Assembly: GCA_036267355.1 (NCBI GenBank)
Contig: DATAWG010000036.1
Coordinates: forward strand, 62,001-126,000
Direction of reading: 5' to 3'
Source of the DNA: Pirellulales bacterium
Lineage (GTDB): Bacteria > Planctomycetota > Planctomycetia > Pirellulales > DATAWG01
DNA: 64,000 bases
Shown: positions 27,923-37,527 of the stretch, piece after piece
Layout: the number at the start of each line of letters is the position of its first letter
How positions within the stretch are numbered: the stretch's first letter is position 1
Made by a program: the position numbers and the translations under genes
The notes under the pieces: model-generated
Told to the model about the DNA's origin: nothing
The model's database searches: none
The model's input: only the letters and a program-made list of their open reading frames with translations

Positions 27923-28951
27923 ATGCTAGGCCTCCAGAATTTGAGCGTTGCCGCAAAACAGTGGGCACATGCCCCCATCATATTGCTCATGGCCATCGGT
28001 ACGTTAGTTGCCTGGCCAACCGTTTCGTCGGGCCAAGCTCCGCAAAATGGCAAATGGGTCAATATCTCGGACAGCGTCGTCGCCAAATTGGCCCGCGAGG
28101 GGAAGAAAATCGGCTGGCCGGGGCTCACCAGCGGCGTCGGTGTCGACCGCACCAATGGCGATGTGTACATGGTCGTCTGCGACAATGGTCTGTGGAAAAG
28201 CTCCGATCATGGCGCCACGTTTGTCCGCGTCGACGGCGGGAATGTCACCGGACGCTGTGAAACGGGCTTCGGCCTCGATATCGACCCCGCCGGCAATCGG
28301 CTCGCCTGCATCACCGTCTACGGCAATTCGGCCATCAGCCTCGACGCGGGCAAGACGTGGCAAAAATGCTCGCAAAGCCACTTGGATTGCGTCGCCGTCG
28401 CTTGGCCGGAAACGAGCCTGCTGGCGATCAAGCATGAAAGCGGCGGCGTTTTAATCGTCAGCCCCGACGGCGGAAAAACCTGGAAAACGCTGGACAAGGG
28501 ATTCAACGGCATCGGGCTGTTCGATGCGAAAACGTTCGTCGGCTGCAAAGCTAAGGGCATCGTTCGCAGCACCGACGGCGGCCAGACCTGGACAGCCGTC
28601 TCCGATCTCAGGCCAAGCGGCAAGGCGATGCGCGTGTTCAAGGGAATCGGCTATTGGGTCGGACCGCATGGCTTGCTCGTAAGCCGCGACCAAGGGGCGA
28701 CTTGGTCGCCCCTGGGAAAACCGGTCGAGTGCTCGCTCGGTCCCTATTTTGGCAAGGACGAACGCAACATCGTTGTGCTGGGCAAGCAGGGGATCATGAA
28801 AACCACCGATGCCGGTCAAACCTGGAAGCTCGCCGCGCCGCTACCGCACGGTGTCGACGGCGACTACATGTGCCAATGCGGCTGGGACCCGACGAACAAC
28901 ATCTTCTACGCCGGCAAGATGGGAAAACCGACGTTCAAGTTTCAGCCGTAG
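27923..28951 (+). CDS. Secreted BNR/sialidase-like beta-propeller protein
   Basis: The 342-residue product has a signal peptide (hydrophobic 19-32, then SSGQAPQ) followed by propeller repeats with Asp-box-like motifs: NGLWKSSDHGATFVRVD, ISLDAGKTWQKCS, SPDGGKTWKTLD, STDGGQTWTAVS, SRDQGATWSPLG and TTDAGQTWKLAA. Such repeats form six- or seven-bladed propellers seen in sialidases, Ycf48 and sortilin-like proteins. No sialidase catalytic arginines are evident. Its ATG is 5 bases after the HemQ stop, which suggests translational coupling, though a functional link is unknown. Confidence 0.82.
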   Translation: MLGLQNLSVAAKQWAHAPIILLMAIGTLVAWPTVSSGQAPQNGKWVNISDSVVAKLAREGKKIGWPGLTSGVGVDRTNGDVYMVVCDNGLWKSSDHGATFVRVDGGNVTGRCETGFGLDIDPAGNRLACITVYGNSAISLDAGKTWQKCSQSHLDCVAVAWPETSLLAIKHESGGVLIVSPDGGKTWKTLDKGFNGIGLFDAKTFVGCKAKGIVRSTDGGQTWTAVSDLRPSGKAMRVFKGIGYWVGPHGLLVSRDQGATWSPLGKPVECSLGPYFGKDERNIVVLGKQGIMKTTDAGQTWKLAAPLPHGVDGDYMCQCGWDPTNNIFYAGKMGKPTFKFQP

Positions 28952-28980
28952 GTGCGACGCAAGGAACAAACCTGGCCGCA

Positions 28981-29089
28981 AAGCGCTAGCGAGGAATCAC
29001 ACTAGCCCGAAGCGTTAGCGAGGAATCACACTAGCCCGAAGCGTTAGCGAGGGCGGCGCCACGCGGCGCGCTCGCCAACGCTTCGGGCT
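28981..29089. repeat. Tandem and inverted copies of the agcccgaagcgttagcgagg repeat
   Basis: A 29-base unit (core plus aatcacact) is repeated in tandem at 29004 and 29033, with a partial first unit from 28981. An inverted copy ctcgccaacgcttcgggct follows at 29071-29089. The array fills the gap between the propeller gene and the transglutaminase gene. Confidence 0.85.
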
Positions 29090-29114
29090 TGCATTCGGCG
29101 GAGAGGCTTCAATC

Positions 29115-30248
29115 ATGGAACGTCGCAAATTCTTGCAGTTGGGCGCCGGGGTCGCTGTTTGCGGCACGGCGGGCGTTCTTCGCCCCGATGGCAACTCCTT
29201 CGATTGCCAACCGGCAGCCGTGCCGCCGGCATTCAGCATCGTGCCGGTCGTGGGCGACGGCAAATGGATCTGGAACCAGCCGCCGAAGAACGAAACCGGC
29301 TATCTCGAACCGCGCCCGTTCCATCTCAAAATTGGAATCGAATTGAATGGCCGGGGGGGCGCATCCCAAATTCAAGCCACCACGCCGGCCCCGATCGAAG
29401 TTCCCGAGCAAAAACTCGAGGAGCCGGCGATCAAGACCGACGGATGCCAGGCGACGATCCGCGATGTCGGCCCGGATGCCAGCCAATTGTATCTCACGGC
29501 CGACGAAATCGCTCCCGGCCAAAAAATCTCAGCCTCCGTGGAATACAGGCTCACCGCCTACAAGCAATACATGGGCTACGTTCGCGATCAGTTTCCGCGC
29601 CAGCAAAAGCCCCCTCGCGACGTGGCCAATTTGTATCTGGGCGATAGCCCCGGCATCCAGACGCGGATCAAGGAAGTTCGCCTGCTGCTCGACGAACTGC
29701 GTGGCGACACGCAACACCCCTGGGACCTGGCCAAGAAATTCGCGGATTGGATTCCGCATCACATCAAGCCGCAAGTGCGGCCGTATACGAGCGTCACGGC
29801 GGCGCTCGACGATCGCCAAGGGGCGTGTGCCGAGATGTCGGCCGTGTTCGTCGCCCTCTGCCGTGCGGCAGGAATTCCGGCCCGGCTCGTGTGGGTGCCG
29901 GATCACAATTGGGCCGAGTTCTATCTCATCGATGAACAAGGAGAAGGGCACTGGATTCCTGCTCACACGGCATGCTATTTCTGGTTCGGTTGGACCGGAG
30001 CGCATGAGTTGGTGTTGCAAAAGGGAGATCGGCTGCGGATGCCGGAGCGCGGCAACCGCCTGTTCCGCTTGCAAGAGGATTGGCTGCGCTGCTCCGGGCG
30101 CAAGCCGCAGGTGCGCTACATCGCCGAACTGACCCCGCTTCCGGCCAGCACCGGCGCCGATCCTGGACCGGGCGCGCGGACAAAGATGGCCAACGGCGAA
30201 TGGAAAGTCGTCGGCAAGCACCCGCTCGATCAATATTTGCGGCGATAG
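29115..30248 (+). CDS. Transglutaminase-like domain protein with Tat-type signal
   Basis: The 377-residue product begins MERRKFLQLGAGVAVCGTAG, a twin-arginine type signal. A C-terminal transglutaminase-like core has a candidate catalytic Cys in RQGACAEMSAVFVALCRAAG, preceded by a helix and followed by IPARLVWVPDHNWAEFYL with the candidate His and then GHWIPAHTA. The N-terminal 150 residues are likely beta-sandwich. Bacterial secreted members act as cysteine proteases or cross-linking enzymes; the substrate is unknown. Confidence 0.82.
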   Translation: MERRKFLQLGAGVAVCGTAGVLRPDGNSFDCQPAAVPPAFSIVPVVGDGKWIWNQPPKNETGYLEPRPFHLKIGIELNGRGGASQIQATTPAPIEVPEQKLEEPAIKTDGCQATIRDVGPDASQLYLTADEIAPGQKISASVEYRLTAYKQYMGYVRDQFPRQQKPPRDVANLYLGDSPGIQTRIKEVRLLLDELRGDTQHPWDLAKKFADWIPHHIKPQVRPYTSVTAALDDRQGACAEMSAVFVALCRAAGIPARLVWVPDHNWAEFYLIDEQGEGHWIPAHTACYFWFGWTGAHELVLQKGDRLRMPERGNRLFRLQEDWLRCSGRKPQVRYIAELTPLPASTGADPGPGARTKMANGEWKVVGKHPLDQYLRR

Positions 30249-30280
30249 AACCAATGGCATCGATAACCGGCCGGCGCCCG

Positions 30281-30346
30281 TCGCTTACGCTTCGGGCTAG
30301 CGGGGCCGGTGAAGTGCGGCGATCGTAGCCCGAAGCGTTAGCAAGG
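30281..30346. repeat. Palindromic repeat, agcccgaagcgttagcaagg variant
   Basis: tcgcttacgcttcgggct (30281-30298) faces agcccgaagcgttagcaagg (30327-30346). It lies between the transglutaminase gene and the next gene on the same strand. Confidence 0.8.
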
Positions 30347-30422
30347 AACGATCTGCGAGTCGGCGAGACGCATCTTTTGCCGCCGCTCGACCGCCAGGAT
30401 CGGAAGGAAGCGCAATAGATTT

Positions 30423-31499
30423 ATGAAAGGCGAGGTCGTTTATCTGTATGCCTTCGATGTCGCCGATGAAATCAAGATGGCGAAGATCGAAAACATCCTC
30501 GCCGACAAGCCGATTCCTTTCGAGCTCCCCTCCGACCGCACCCTGCCCCGCGATGTGCAGTTCTACAAACCGCTGGCGATCGAGCCTCAAGCGCAATCGA
30601 CGCTCGCAGGCCGGCCGGTGCGGCTGCTGATCCGCATCTACGAAGTCGGCGTCGTGTCGATCGCCATGCGCGTGTCGTTCGAGGTCGAGCGGCTCTGCGC
30701 GCTCTTGCCGTTTCACAAGCCGGTGCTCGATGATCGCCGCACATTCGACGCGTTCGCCCGCGATTTATGCCGCCAAACATGCGAGAGCTTGCAAGATGTG
30801 ATGATCCGCAGGTCGTCGGCGTCGGAGCCCGAGGCGTATACGGTTTTCTGCCTGACCCAGATCGACGATGTCGCGGATGTAAACGCCTGGCTGGCCGGGC
30901 AGCACCGCGAGGCGGCCGAATTGCTGACCGAATCGGAGCCGGGAACGCTCAGCGAAACGCAGGTGGCCGAGGTGGTGCGCATCCGCCGATCGTTCGCCAA
31001 GACCGACGCGGTGGTCGTCGATTGGGACGCCGCGCTGGCGATCGATCTGACCGGCTATATCGACGACGTGCTCTACGTGCTCGAACTGGCCAATTTGCAG
31101 CTCGAAGAATACCGCGTCATGGATGAGCGGCTCGACGGCTATCTGGACCGGGCCTATGAAGACGTGAAGTCGCACCGCTTCGGATTCTTCGGCACGTATT
31201 CCAAAACGCTCGCGGCATTGCGGGCTTTTCGCGTCGATGTGACGAAGCTGAACGACGAAGTGACTCACATCAGCAAATTTTTCGGCGATTGGCACCTGGC
31301 CCGGGTGTATCTCGGCGCCCGCGAGCGATTCTATCTCGACCAATGGCGCAACAGCGTCGAAGACCGCCTGAGCCAGGTAGACAATCTGTATACCGTGGTG
31401 AATTCCGACGTCGGCAACAAGCGAATGCTGTGGATGGAAGTGCTGGTGCTGATTTTCTTCGCCGTCGATTTGTTCGCGATTTTGGTGTTGAAGCGCTGA
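30423..31499 (+). CDS. Membrane-anchored protein, RMD1/DUF155-like architecture
   Basis: The 358-residue product is soluble except for one C-terminal membrane segment (MEVLVLIFFAVDLFAILVL) ending in KR. Before that lies a long helical region with coiled-coil character. A soluble alpha/beta N-terminus, helical linker and a C-terminal E-rich membrane segment are the layout of RMD1/Sif2 (DUF155) proteins, but I cannot confirm family membership by eye. No enzymatic motif is visible. The gene stands between repeats and the convergent stress-protein gene. Confidence 0.6.
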   Translation: MKGEVVYLYAFDVADEIKMAKIENILADKPIPFELPSDRTLPRDVQFYKPLAIEPQAQSTLAGRPVRLLIRIYEVGVVSIAMRVSFEVERLCALLPFHKPVLDDRRTFDAFARDLCRQTCESLQDVMIRRSSASEPEAYTVFCLTQIDDVADVNAWLAGQHREAAELLTESEPGTLSETQVAEVVRIRRSFAKTDAVVVDWDAALAIDLTGYIDDVLYVLELANLQLEEYRVMDERLDGYLDRAYEDVKSHRFGFFGTYSKTLAALRAFRVDVTKLNDEVTHISKFFGDWHLARVYLGARERFYLDQWRNSVEDRLSQVDNLYTVVNSDVGNKRMLWMEVLVLIFFAVDLFAILVLKR

Positions 31500-31512
31500 C
31501 GCGCCCGGCGTT

Positions 31513-32040
31513 TCAGCCTTCGGGCAGTTTCATTGGCACCGCGTCGGCTTCGGCGAGGATTCGCTCGGCTTGGATGAGATGGGCGGCCGCGTGCGGGCCT
31601 TCGTCTTCGGCGGCGACCAAAAGTTTTCCCTTTTCGACTTCCTGGTCGTAGAAATTCGCCAGTTCCTTTTCCACGCCGCGCGACATCATCGCGCCCACCA
31701 AGCTGCCGAAGGTAGCGGCGCCGGCCACGATCACTCCGCCGGCGATCAAAAATGCGATTCCGCCTGTCGCTATGGCGCTGATGAGCGCGGCCACGCCGCC
31801 GACGACCGCCCCGACTGCGCCTCCCGCCACCGCCTTTTCCGCCGTCGTGGTCCCTGCCGGGTCTTGATGTTCGAATTCCTGAAACAATCGCTCGCGATGC
31901 TTATCCGAGCAAATCACCGTGATCTGATTGCGCGTAAAACCGGCGCCGAGCAGATTCTGAACGGCGCGGTGCGCTCTTTCCACGGAGTCGAAAATCCCGA
32001 CGCGAATCGGTCGCTCTTGCATCGCAGACGAATCGGCCAT
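31513..32040 (-). CDS. General stress protein 17M-like protein
   Basis: From ATG 32040 (MADSSAMQERPIRVGIFDS) the product is 175 residues. The N-terminal ferredoxin-like part (RVGIFDSVERAHRAVQNLLGAGFTRNQITVI) is like the Bacillus 17M/YflT stress domain. A Gly/Ala-rich hydrophobic middle (about 75-125) looks like one or two glycine-zipper membrane helices, then a mixed C-terminus. Such proteins are usually stress-induced and may insert in the membrane. It converges with the RMD1-like gene, 13 bases apart. Confidence 0.7.
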   Translation of the reverse strand: MADSSAMQERPIRVGIFDSVERAHRAVQNLLGAGFTRNQITVICSDKHRERLFQEFEHQDPAGTTTAEKAVAGGAVGAVVGGVAALISAIATGGIAFLIAGGVIVAGAATFGSLVGAMMSRGVEKELANFYDQEVEKGKLLVAAEDEGPHAAAHLIQAERILAEADAVPMKLPEG

Positions 32041-32168
32041 AATCGGTTCCTTGAACGAATTGACCACCCTGTTGCCCCATTAACCTAGCGAAAACCAAAG
32101 CAAAAAACCAGCAGTGCGCGGCCGGGCCGGCGACGCACTGCTGGGCCAATGAGGTTCCACTCCGACGG

Positions 32169-32726
32169 TTATCGGGCGTGGGCGTGGATGCCTTCCTTGA
32201 TTTCCTCGATCAGTTTGCTGTTGAAAGCCGGCAAATCGTCGGGCTTGCGGCTGGTCACGAGCCCGTTATCGACAACCACCTCTTCGTCGACCCATTCCGC
32301 CCCGGCGTTCTTGAGGTCGGTCTGCAACGATGGCCAGGAGGTCATTTTGCGGCCTTTGACCAAGCCCGCGTCGATCAGAGTCCAGGGACCATGGCAGATC
32401 GCAGCAATCGGTTTTCCGGCATCGGCAATCGCTTTGACGAATTCCAACACTCGGTCGTCCCGTCGCAATTTGTCGGGATTCATCACGCCGCCGGGGAGCA
32501 CCAAGGCGTCGTAATCGTCGGGATTGGCCTGGTCGAGCGTGCGATCGACGTCCACCTTGCGGCCCCAGTCGGTCATGTTCCAGCCCTTGATCGTCCCGGC
32601 CTTCGGTGCAATCACATCGACCCGGGCGCCTTCCTTTTCCAGCGATTCCTTCGGCGATTCCAGTTCGGCTTGTTCAAAACCATCGGTCGCGATGATCGCA
32701 ACACGTTTTTCATTAAGCTCTGACAT
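32169..32726 (-). CDS. DJ-1/PfpI family protein (type 1 glutamine amidotransferase fold)
   Basis: The 185-residue protein matches the YhbO/PfpI group: [21 protein letters not shown] at the start, [16 protein letters not shown], the nucleophile elbow [20 protein letters not shown] and a C-terminal [18 protein letters not shown]. The Cys-His pair CHG is characteristic. Members act as protein or nucleotide deglycases or chaperones in stress. It follows the stress-protein gene on the same strand, in line with a stress cluster. Confidence 0.92.
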   Translation of the reverse strand: MSELNEKRVAIIATDGFEQAELESPKESLEKEGARVDVIAPKAGTIKGWNMTDWGRKVDVDRTLDQANPDDYDALVLPGGVMNPDKLRRDDRVLEFVKAIADAGKPIAAICHGPWTLIDAGLVKGRKMTSWPSLQTDLKNAGAEWVDEEVVVDNGLVTSRKPDDLPAFNSKLIEEIKEGIHAHAR

Positions 32727-32949
32727 AAAATACTCCTTTGGTCACGGAGACAATTGCCCGCTGACAATCGGGGCAACTTTCGTACCGCCTTTCCAGGAAG
32801 AATTGGACATTCGCGGCTGTTTTGCGGGCTTTCGCTGGCAGGACGGCAAGCGTTCCGTGTTTCGGCCGATCAGTATCAGCGTTGGGAACGGCGGTTGCGA
32901 AGGTGTTTTACAATGCCGTGTCGATCGATCCAAGACAGGGGAAATTACC

Positions 32950-33492
32950 ATGAGCGGCTTTCATCCTTGGCATGATGTGTCGCTTCCGGCCGATCGAAAG
33001 GCATGGTTTCCGGCAGTCATCGAGATTGCCAAGGGCTCGAAGGTGAAATACGAGCTCGACAAGAAAACCGGGCTGCTGCGGGTCGATCGGATTCTGTTCA
33101 GCGCGGTCTACTATCCCGAGAACTACGGTTTCGTGCCCCAGACGTTCTGCGCAGACGGTGATCCGCTCGACGTGCTCGTGCTGTGCGAAGAGGCGATCCT
33201 TCCGACGGCGATGATGCGGGTTCGGGCCATCGGCTTGATGCCGATGCGCGACGAGAAGGGGATCGACGACAAGCTAATTGCCGTGCATATCGACGATCCC
33301 CACTATTCCCAGATTTTCGGGCTCGAAGACCTTCCCTCGCATCGGCTCCGAGAATTGGAGCAGTTCTTCCGCGACTACAAGATGTTGGAGGATAAGAAAG
33401 TCGACGTTGACGGTTTCCGTGCTGCGAGCGCCGCGTTCGAAATTCTGGAAGCGGCAGTCGCGCTCTACGAGCAAAAATTCGGCTTGCGATAA
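32950..33492 (+). CDS. ppa: Inorganic pyrophosphatase (soluble family I)
   Basis: The product from ATG 32950 is 180 residues, starting [12 protein letters not shown]. Family I motifs are plain: [29 protein letters not shown] and the metal-binding [10 protein letters not shown], then HIDDP. It hydrolyses pyrophosphate in the cytosol and pulls biosynthetic reactions forward. The frame is open further upstream but has no conservation. Length is typical of the bacterial hexameric enzyme. Confidence 0.95.
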   Translation: MSGFHPWHDVSLPADRKAWFPAVIEIAKGSKVKYELDKKTGLLRVDRILFSAVYYPENYGFVPQTFCADGDPLDVLVLCEEAILPTAMMRVRAIGLMPMRDEKGIDDKLIAVHIDDPHYSQIFGLEDLPSHRLRELEQFFRDYKMLEDKKVDVDGFRAASAAFEILEAAVALYEQKFGLR

Positions 33493-33566
33493 GGAGGCCA
33501 TCGGCGGCAAAGGAGGTTTCCGCTTCCGCTTATCGCCGCCCTATTTCGCTGCGGTATACCGCCGCC

Positions 33567-33878
33567 CTATTTCGCCGCTTTGTGTCGCGCTCTTGTGCGG
33601 GCCGCTTTCTTTGCCGACGCGGTTTTTGCGGTAGCGGGACGGTTGCCGGCAGCTTTGCCGCCGAGCCTGCCCCCTTTCTTAGCCGATGTTTTATCCATTT
33701 TCTTTCCGCGGCCCGAGCCGCCGGGCTTTTTGCCCCCCTTCGTCATGTTGTTCACGGTCGCCCAGGCTCGGCGTTCCGCTTCTTTCTCCGATACGCCGCG
33801 ATCCTCGTATCCTTCTTCGATGTGCTCGGCTTGCCGCTTCTGTTTGCCCGTGTACTTTGATTTGTCGCCTCGTGGCAT
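33567..33878 (-). CDS. Small basic protein, plasmid-stabilisation-like
   Basis: From ATG 33878 the 103-residue product begins MPRGDKSKYTGKQKRQAEH, followed by an Ala/Lys-rich tail with repeated KKGGRLGGKAAG and AKTASAKKAART elements. The N-terminal part (GYEDRGVSEKEAERRAWATVNNMTKGG) is the conserved block of a small family often labelled plasmid stabilisation protein. The tail resembles histone H1-like nucleoid proteins. I infer nucleic-acid binding; function unknown. It sits next to ligD, as such small proteins often do. Confidence 0.7.
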   Translation of the reverse strand: MPRGDKSKYTGKQKRQAEHIEEGYEDRGVSEKEAERRAWATVNNMTKGGKKPGGSGRGKKMDKTSAKKGGRLGGKAAGNRPATAKTASAKKAARTRARHKAAK

Positions 33879-34032
33879 GATCGAATCTCCTGCGACTTTC
33901 AATGTGGAACCTCGTGCGCCGATAATGCGAATTCTATGCCGTGTGCGGCGTAACGAAGCGTAATCGGCACGCGATGCGCTGTGTTCAGATTTGCGTTCCG
34001 CATGACCGACCGAATCTACGAGGCTTCCTGCA

Positions 34033-36837
34033 ATGACGCTGGCAAACTATCGACAAAAGCGTGATTTCAAACGCACTCCCGAGCCGAGCGGCCGGAAATC
34101 GAAAAGCTCGCGTGAAAAAAAAGTCTGGCGAAAGAAAGGCTTTTCCTTCGTCGTCCAAAAACACGATGCCTCGCATCTGCACTACGATTTTCGCCTCGAA
34201 CTCGACGGCGTCCTGAAGAGCTGGGCCGTCCCCAAAGGGCCGAGCCTCGACCCAAGCCAAAAACGGCTGGCCGTCGAAGTCGAGGATCATCCGCTTGAGT
34301 ATGGATCGTTCGAGGGAACGATTCCCCAAGGCGAGTATGGCGGCGGCACCGTCATGCTCTGGGACCACGGCGTGTGGGAACCACTCGAAGATCCGCAAGC
34401 CGGATATCGCAACGGAAAACTGAAGTTCAACCTCCACGGCGAAAAGTTGAAAGGCGAGTGGCTGCTGATCCGCCGCCATGGTCCACAAACCGCCAAACCG
34501 CAATGGCTGCTGTTCAAGGTGCGCGATGCCCAAGCGCGGGATGAAACCAAATTCGACATCGCCGAGGCCGAGCCGCTCAGTGTCAAAACCGGCCGCGATC
34601 TGAATGAAATCGCCGCGGACAAGCGGAGCGTTCATCACAGCAATCGAGACTCCAAGAAATCGGCGCCGGCGAAATGGGTTCCTCATTCGACGAACGGAAC
34701 CGCAAAGCGCAGCGCCAGGGAATCGAGCAAGGCGGTTTCGACCAGTGCAGCATCGCGAAAAGCGAACTCTTCGGCACGTGGCAAGAAGGCGAAGCCGCCG
34801 GCAAGCGTTGCTCCGCAATTGCCGACGCTTGTCGAGGCGGCCCCCGACGGCGACGAATGGTTGCACGAAATCAAATTCGACGGCTACCGGATGATCTGCA
34901 CCGCGAACGGAGCCGACATTCGCTTCGTGACGCGCAACGATCTCGACTGGTCGGAAAAGCTGCCCGAGTTGGTTGAGGCGGTCGCCAAGCTCGATCTGCA
35001 GCACACGATCCTCGACGGAGAGGTCGTGGCCTTCGACGACGATGGAGTGACTGAATTCCAACTGCTGCAGAATGCTTTTCGCGATCGGAAGCGGCAGAAG
35101 CTGACGTTCATGGTGTTCGATCTGCTGTTTCTCGATGGAGAAGACTTGCGCGGTTTGCCGCTGGAAGAGAGAAAGGCCCGGCTCGCGGAGTTGGGATTGC
35201 CGACCGACCGCGGCCGAGTGCGGCTCGTGGAGCACATCGAAGGCAATGGCCCGGTGTTCTTCGAGCAGGCGCAAAAGCGCGGCTTGGAGGGCGTCGTCTC
35301 GAAGCGCCGCGATCGGCCATACTCTTCCGGCCGTGGAATGGATTGGGTGAAAACAAAGGCCCATCAGCGGGCCGAATTCGTCGTGGGCGGCTTCACCGAC
35401 CCGGGGGGCTCGCGAGCCGGTTTCGGCGCCCTGCTGGTCGGCTATCACGACGGCGACAAGAAGCTTCACTATGCGGGCCGCGTCGGCACGGGCTTCACAG
35501 ACAAGACGCTGGCCGATCTGAAATCCCGCTTGCAACCGCTGGAACAAACGAAATCACCGTTTGACTCAGCTTCGCCGGGGCTTGGCCGAATGAAGGGCGT
35601 CCACTGGGTCCAGCCCGACCTCGTGGCCGAGATCGCCTTCAGCAATTGGACCAACGACCGCTTACTCCGGCAGCCGTCTTTTCAAGGCCTGCGGGAAGAC
35701 AAGCCGGCCAGCGCCGTGATTAAAGAAACGCCCCACCCGACCCCCGACTCCGAGCCGCAGCCAACCACGACCAAAGGCTCGCCAGCGCGCGCGGGCGGCA
35801 AGTCGCGGAAACCAGCCCGCGGATCGGCGGATCGCCACACCAAGGCAAAGCCGGCAGGTCGAAGCCGCAAGACCGACGGTGCAGATGGTACAGCGACCTC
35901 AAAGTCGCCAAAGCCGTCTCGCAACGGCGCGGCGGAGACATCGATCGACGGCGTGCGGCTCACGCACCCCGATCGGGTGCTGTTTGCCGAGGCGGATGCG
36001 ACGAAGCGCGATCTGGCTCAGTATTATGTCGACATTGCCGACTGGATTCTGCCGCGCGTGGTCGATCGACCACTTTCGATCGTTCGCTGTCCCGGCGGGG
36101 CGGGGGGCGAACGCTTCTTTCAAAAGCATCCCGGCGAGATCGCCCCGAAAGAGCTCCGCCGCGTACCGATCCGCAACAGTTCGGGCGTGGAAGATTATCT
36201 GGTGGTCGAGGATGAAAAGGGCCTCGTGGCTTTGGCCCAAATCGCCGCCCTGGAAATTCATATTTGGGGATCGCAGCGCAATTCGCTGGAAAAGCCGAAC
36301 CGGATCATTTTCGATCTCGATCCCGCCCCGGATGTCGCTTGGCAGACGGTCGTCGAAGGGGCGCTTGAAATGCGAACGTTTTTGCAGGAAATCGGATTGG
36401 AGAGTTTCGTCAAAACGACGGGCGGCAAAGGATTGCATTTGGTGGCGCCCATCGCGCGGCGACACGATTGGGAATTTATCGCCCAATTCACGCATTCGGT
36501 GGCTCTCGCGGTCGAGCGGGCCGCGCCGGACAAATACGTCTCGAACATGTCGAAAAAGAAGCGCACCGGCAAGATTTTCGTCGATTACTTGCGGAATCAG
36601 CGCGGCGCGACTTCCGTGGCTCCCTTTTCAACGCGCGCGAAGCCGGAAGCGCCGGTGTCGATGCCGCTCGCCTGGAGCGACTTGCCGCAAACGAAAGCGG
36701 CGAATCAATTTCTCATGGCGGAAACTCCGCAGCGACTGAAATCGCTTTCCAAAGATCCATGGGCCGACATCGACAAGATTCGCCAAGGAATCACCGCGTC
36801 CATGGCCAAACATCTCGATGCATTGGCAAGGGAATAA
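34033..36837 (+). CDS. ligD: ATP-dependent DNA ligase LigD (phosphoesterase-ligase-polymerase)
   Basis: The 934-residue product has all three LigD modules in the order phosphoesterase (about 35-185, HDASHLHYDFRLELDG), ligase (about 260-560, nucleophile Lys281 in EIKFDGYR, then DGEVVAFDDDG) and primase-polymerase (about 640-925, LTHPDRVLFAEADATK, DLDPAP, TTGGKGLHLV). Linkers at 205-260 and 565-640 are Lys/Ser/Ala-rich. LigD carries out non-homologous end joining with Ku. No ku gene lies in the window. Confidence 0.95.
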   Translation: MTLANYRQKRDFKRTPEPSGRKSKSSREKKVWRKKGFSFVVQKHDASHLHYDFRLELDGVLKSWAVPKGPSLDPSQKRLAVEVEDHPLEYGSFEGTIPQGEYGGGTVMLWDHGVWEPLEDPQAGYRNGKLKFNLHGEKLKGEWLLIRRHGPQTAKPQWLLFKVRDAQARDETKFDIAEAEPLSVKTGRDLNEIAADKRSVHHSNRDSKKSAPAKWVPHSTNGTAKRSARESSKAVSTSAASRKANSSARGKKAKPPASVAPQLPTLVEAAPDGDEWLHEIKFDGYRMICTANGADIRFVTRNDLDWSEKLPELVEAVAKLDLQHTILDGEVVAFDDDGVTEFQLLQNAFRDRKRQKLTFMVFDLLFLDGEDLRGLPLEERKARLAELGLPTDRGRVRLVEHIEGNGPVFFEQAQKRGLEGVVSKRRDRPYSSGRGMDWVKTKAHQRAEFVVGGFTDPGGSRAGFGALLVGYHDGDKKLHYAGRVGTGFTDKTLADLKSRLQPLEQTKSPFDSASPGLGRMKGVHWVQPDLVAEIAFSNWTNDRLLRQPSFQGLREDKPASAVIKETPHPTPDSEPQPTTTKGSPARAGGKSRKPARGSADRHTKAKPAGRSRKTDGADGTATSKSPKPSRNGAAETSIDGVRLTHPDRVLFAEADATKRDLAQYYVDIADWILPRVVDRPLSIVRCPGGAGGERFFQKHPGEIAPKELRRVPIRNSSGVEDYLVVEDEKGLVALAQIAALEIHIWGSQRNSLEKPNRIIFDLDPAPDVAWQTVVEGALEMRTFLQEIGLESFVKTTGGKGLHLVAPIARRHDWEFIAQFTHSVALAVERAAPDKYVSNMSKKKRTGKIFVDYLRNQRGATSVAPFSTRAKPEAPVSMPLAWSDLPQTKAANQFLMAETPQRLKSLSKDPWADIDKIRQGITASMAKHLDALARE

Positions 36838-36891
36838 CCCGTTTCGGCACAACGATTGCCGCATACCTACACCAAGAAGGAGGAATCATCC

Positions 36892-37041
36892 ATGATCCGC
36901 AAATTGCCATCCGGAGAGTTCCGCTTGTATTCGAAAAAGACCGATCCGCGCACCGGCAAGCGGCGAAACCTGGGCACCTTCAACTCGCGCCGCTCCGCCG
37001 AAAAGCACGAACGGGCCGTGCAATATTTCAAACACCACTAA
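36892..37041 (+). CDS. Small conserved basic protein (49 residues)
   Basis: The ATG at 36892 follows a strong aaggagga site by 7 bases. The 49-residue product MIRKLPSGEFRLYSKKTDPR...HERAVQYFKHH is basic and compact, with GKRRNLGTFNSRRSAEKHER. Small proteins of this type are found near ligD and stress genes in many proteobacteria; function unknown. The excellent ribosome binding site and position between ligD and DUF3175 support it as a real gene. Confidence 0.75.
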   Translation: MIRKLPSGEFRLYSKKTDPRTGKRRNLGTFNSRRSAEKHERAVQYFKHH

Positions 37042-37077
37042 CGTGCCGAATTGCCGAACATTCAAACAGTCGCAGCT

Positions 37078-37476
37078 ATGCCTCGGTCAAAAACTTCTCC
37101 CAGTTCCAAATCGACGAATTCCAAGTCGAAAACGAATTCCCGCGCCACAGGCTCGAAGTCGCACGGCAAAGGAACCGACAAACGCTGGGTTAAAAAGGTG
37201 AAAACGGTTTCCACGTTTCCCCCCCAGGGAACCTTTACCAAGGGACCACAAGAAATCGCCGAGACATTGGCCGACAAGAAAGTCAGCCCCAAGGGAATCG
37301 GCTCCGGCATCCGCATGGTGCAGTATTTCATCAACCGTGGAGGCAAGGGACTCTCAGCAACGCGTCGCAAGAAACTGGAGCGAGCGAAAGAAATCCTGCA
37401 CGAAAAACTCGAAGCCCAAAAGAAGAAAAAACGGGAGAAAAAAAGCCCGGCCGCTTCCAAGAACGATCGGCAGTGA
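37078..37476 (+). CDS. DUF3175 domain-containing protein
   Basis: The start is ATG 37078 (MPRSKTSPSSKS), giving 132 residues. After a Ser/Lys-rich tail-like N-terminus, the core KRWVKKVKTVSTFPPQGTFT, GPQEIAETLADKKVSPKG, GSGIRMVQYFINRGGKGLSA and RRKKLERAKEIL matches the DUF3175 family as I recall it. The C-terminus is a Lys-rich tail. Its function is unknown; family genes commonly lie near stress or end-joining genes, as here. Confidence 0.78.
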   Translation: MPRSKTSPSSKSTNSKSKTNSRATGSKSHGKGTDKRWVKKVKTVSTFPPQGTFTKGPQEIAETLADKKVSPKGIGSGIRMVQYFINRGGKGLSATRRKKLERAKEILHEKLEAQKKKKREKKSPAASKNDRQ

Positions 37477-37527
37477 GCTATAACGCGGCCTTAAGCAAAC
37501 CGTCGGTCCGGCCGATTATTCTCGCCC

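Noticed and set aside
28981-29089. 29-base tandem units considered as a CRISPR array
   Set aside because: Units are directly adjacent without unique spacers and contain the genome-wide palindrome; no cas genes are near.
33985-35547. 520-residue open frame antisense to ligD
   Set aside because: Shadow of LigD with no family similarity.
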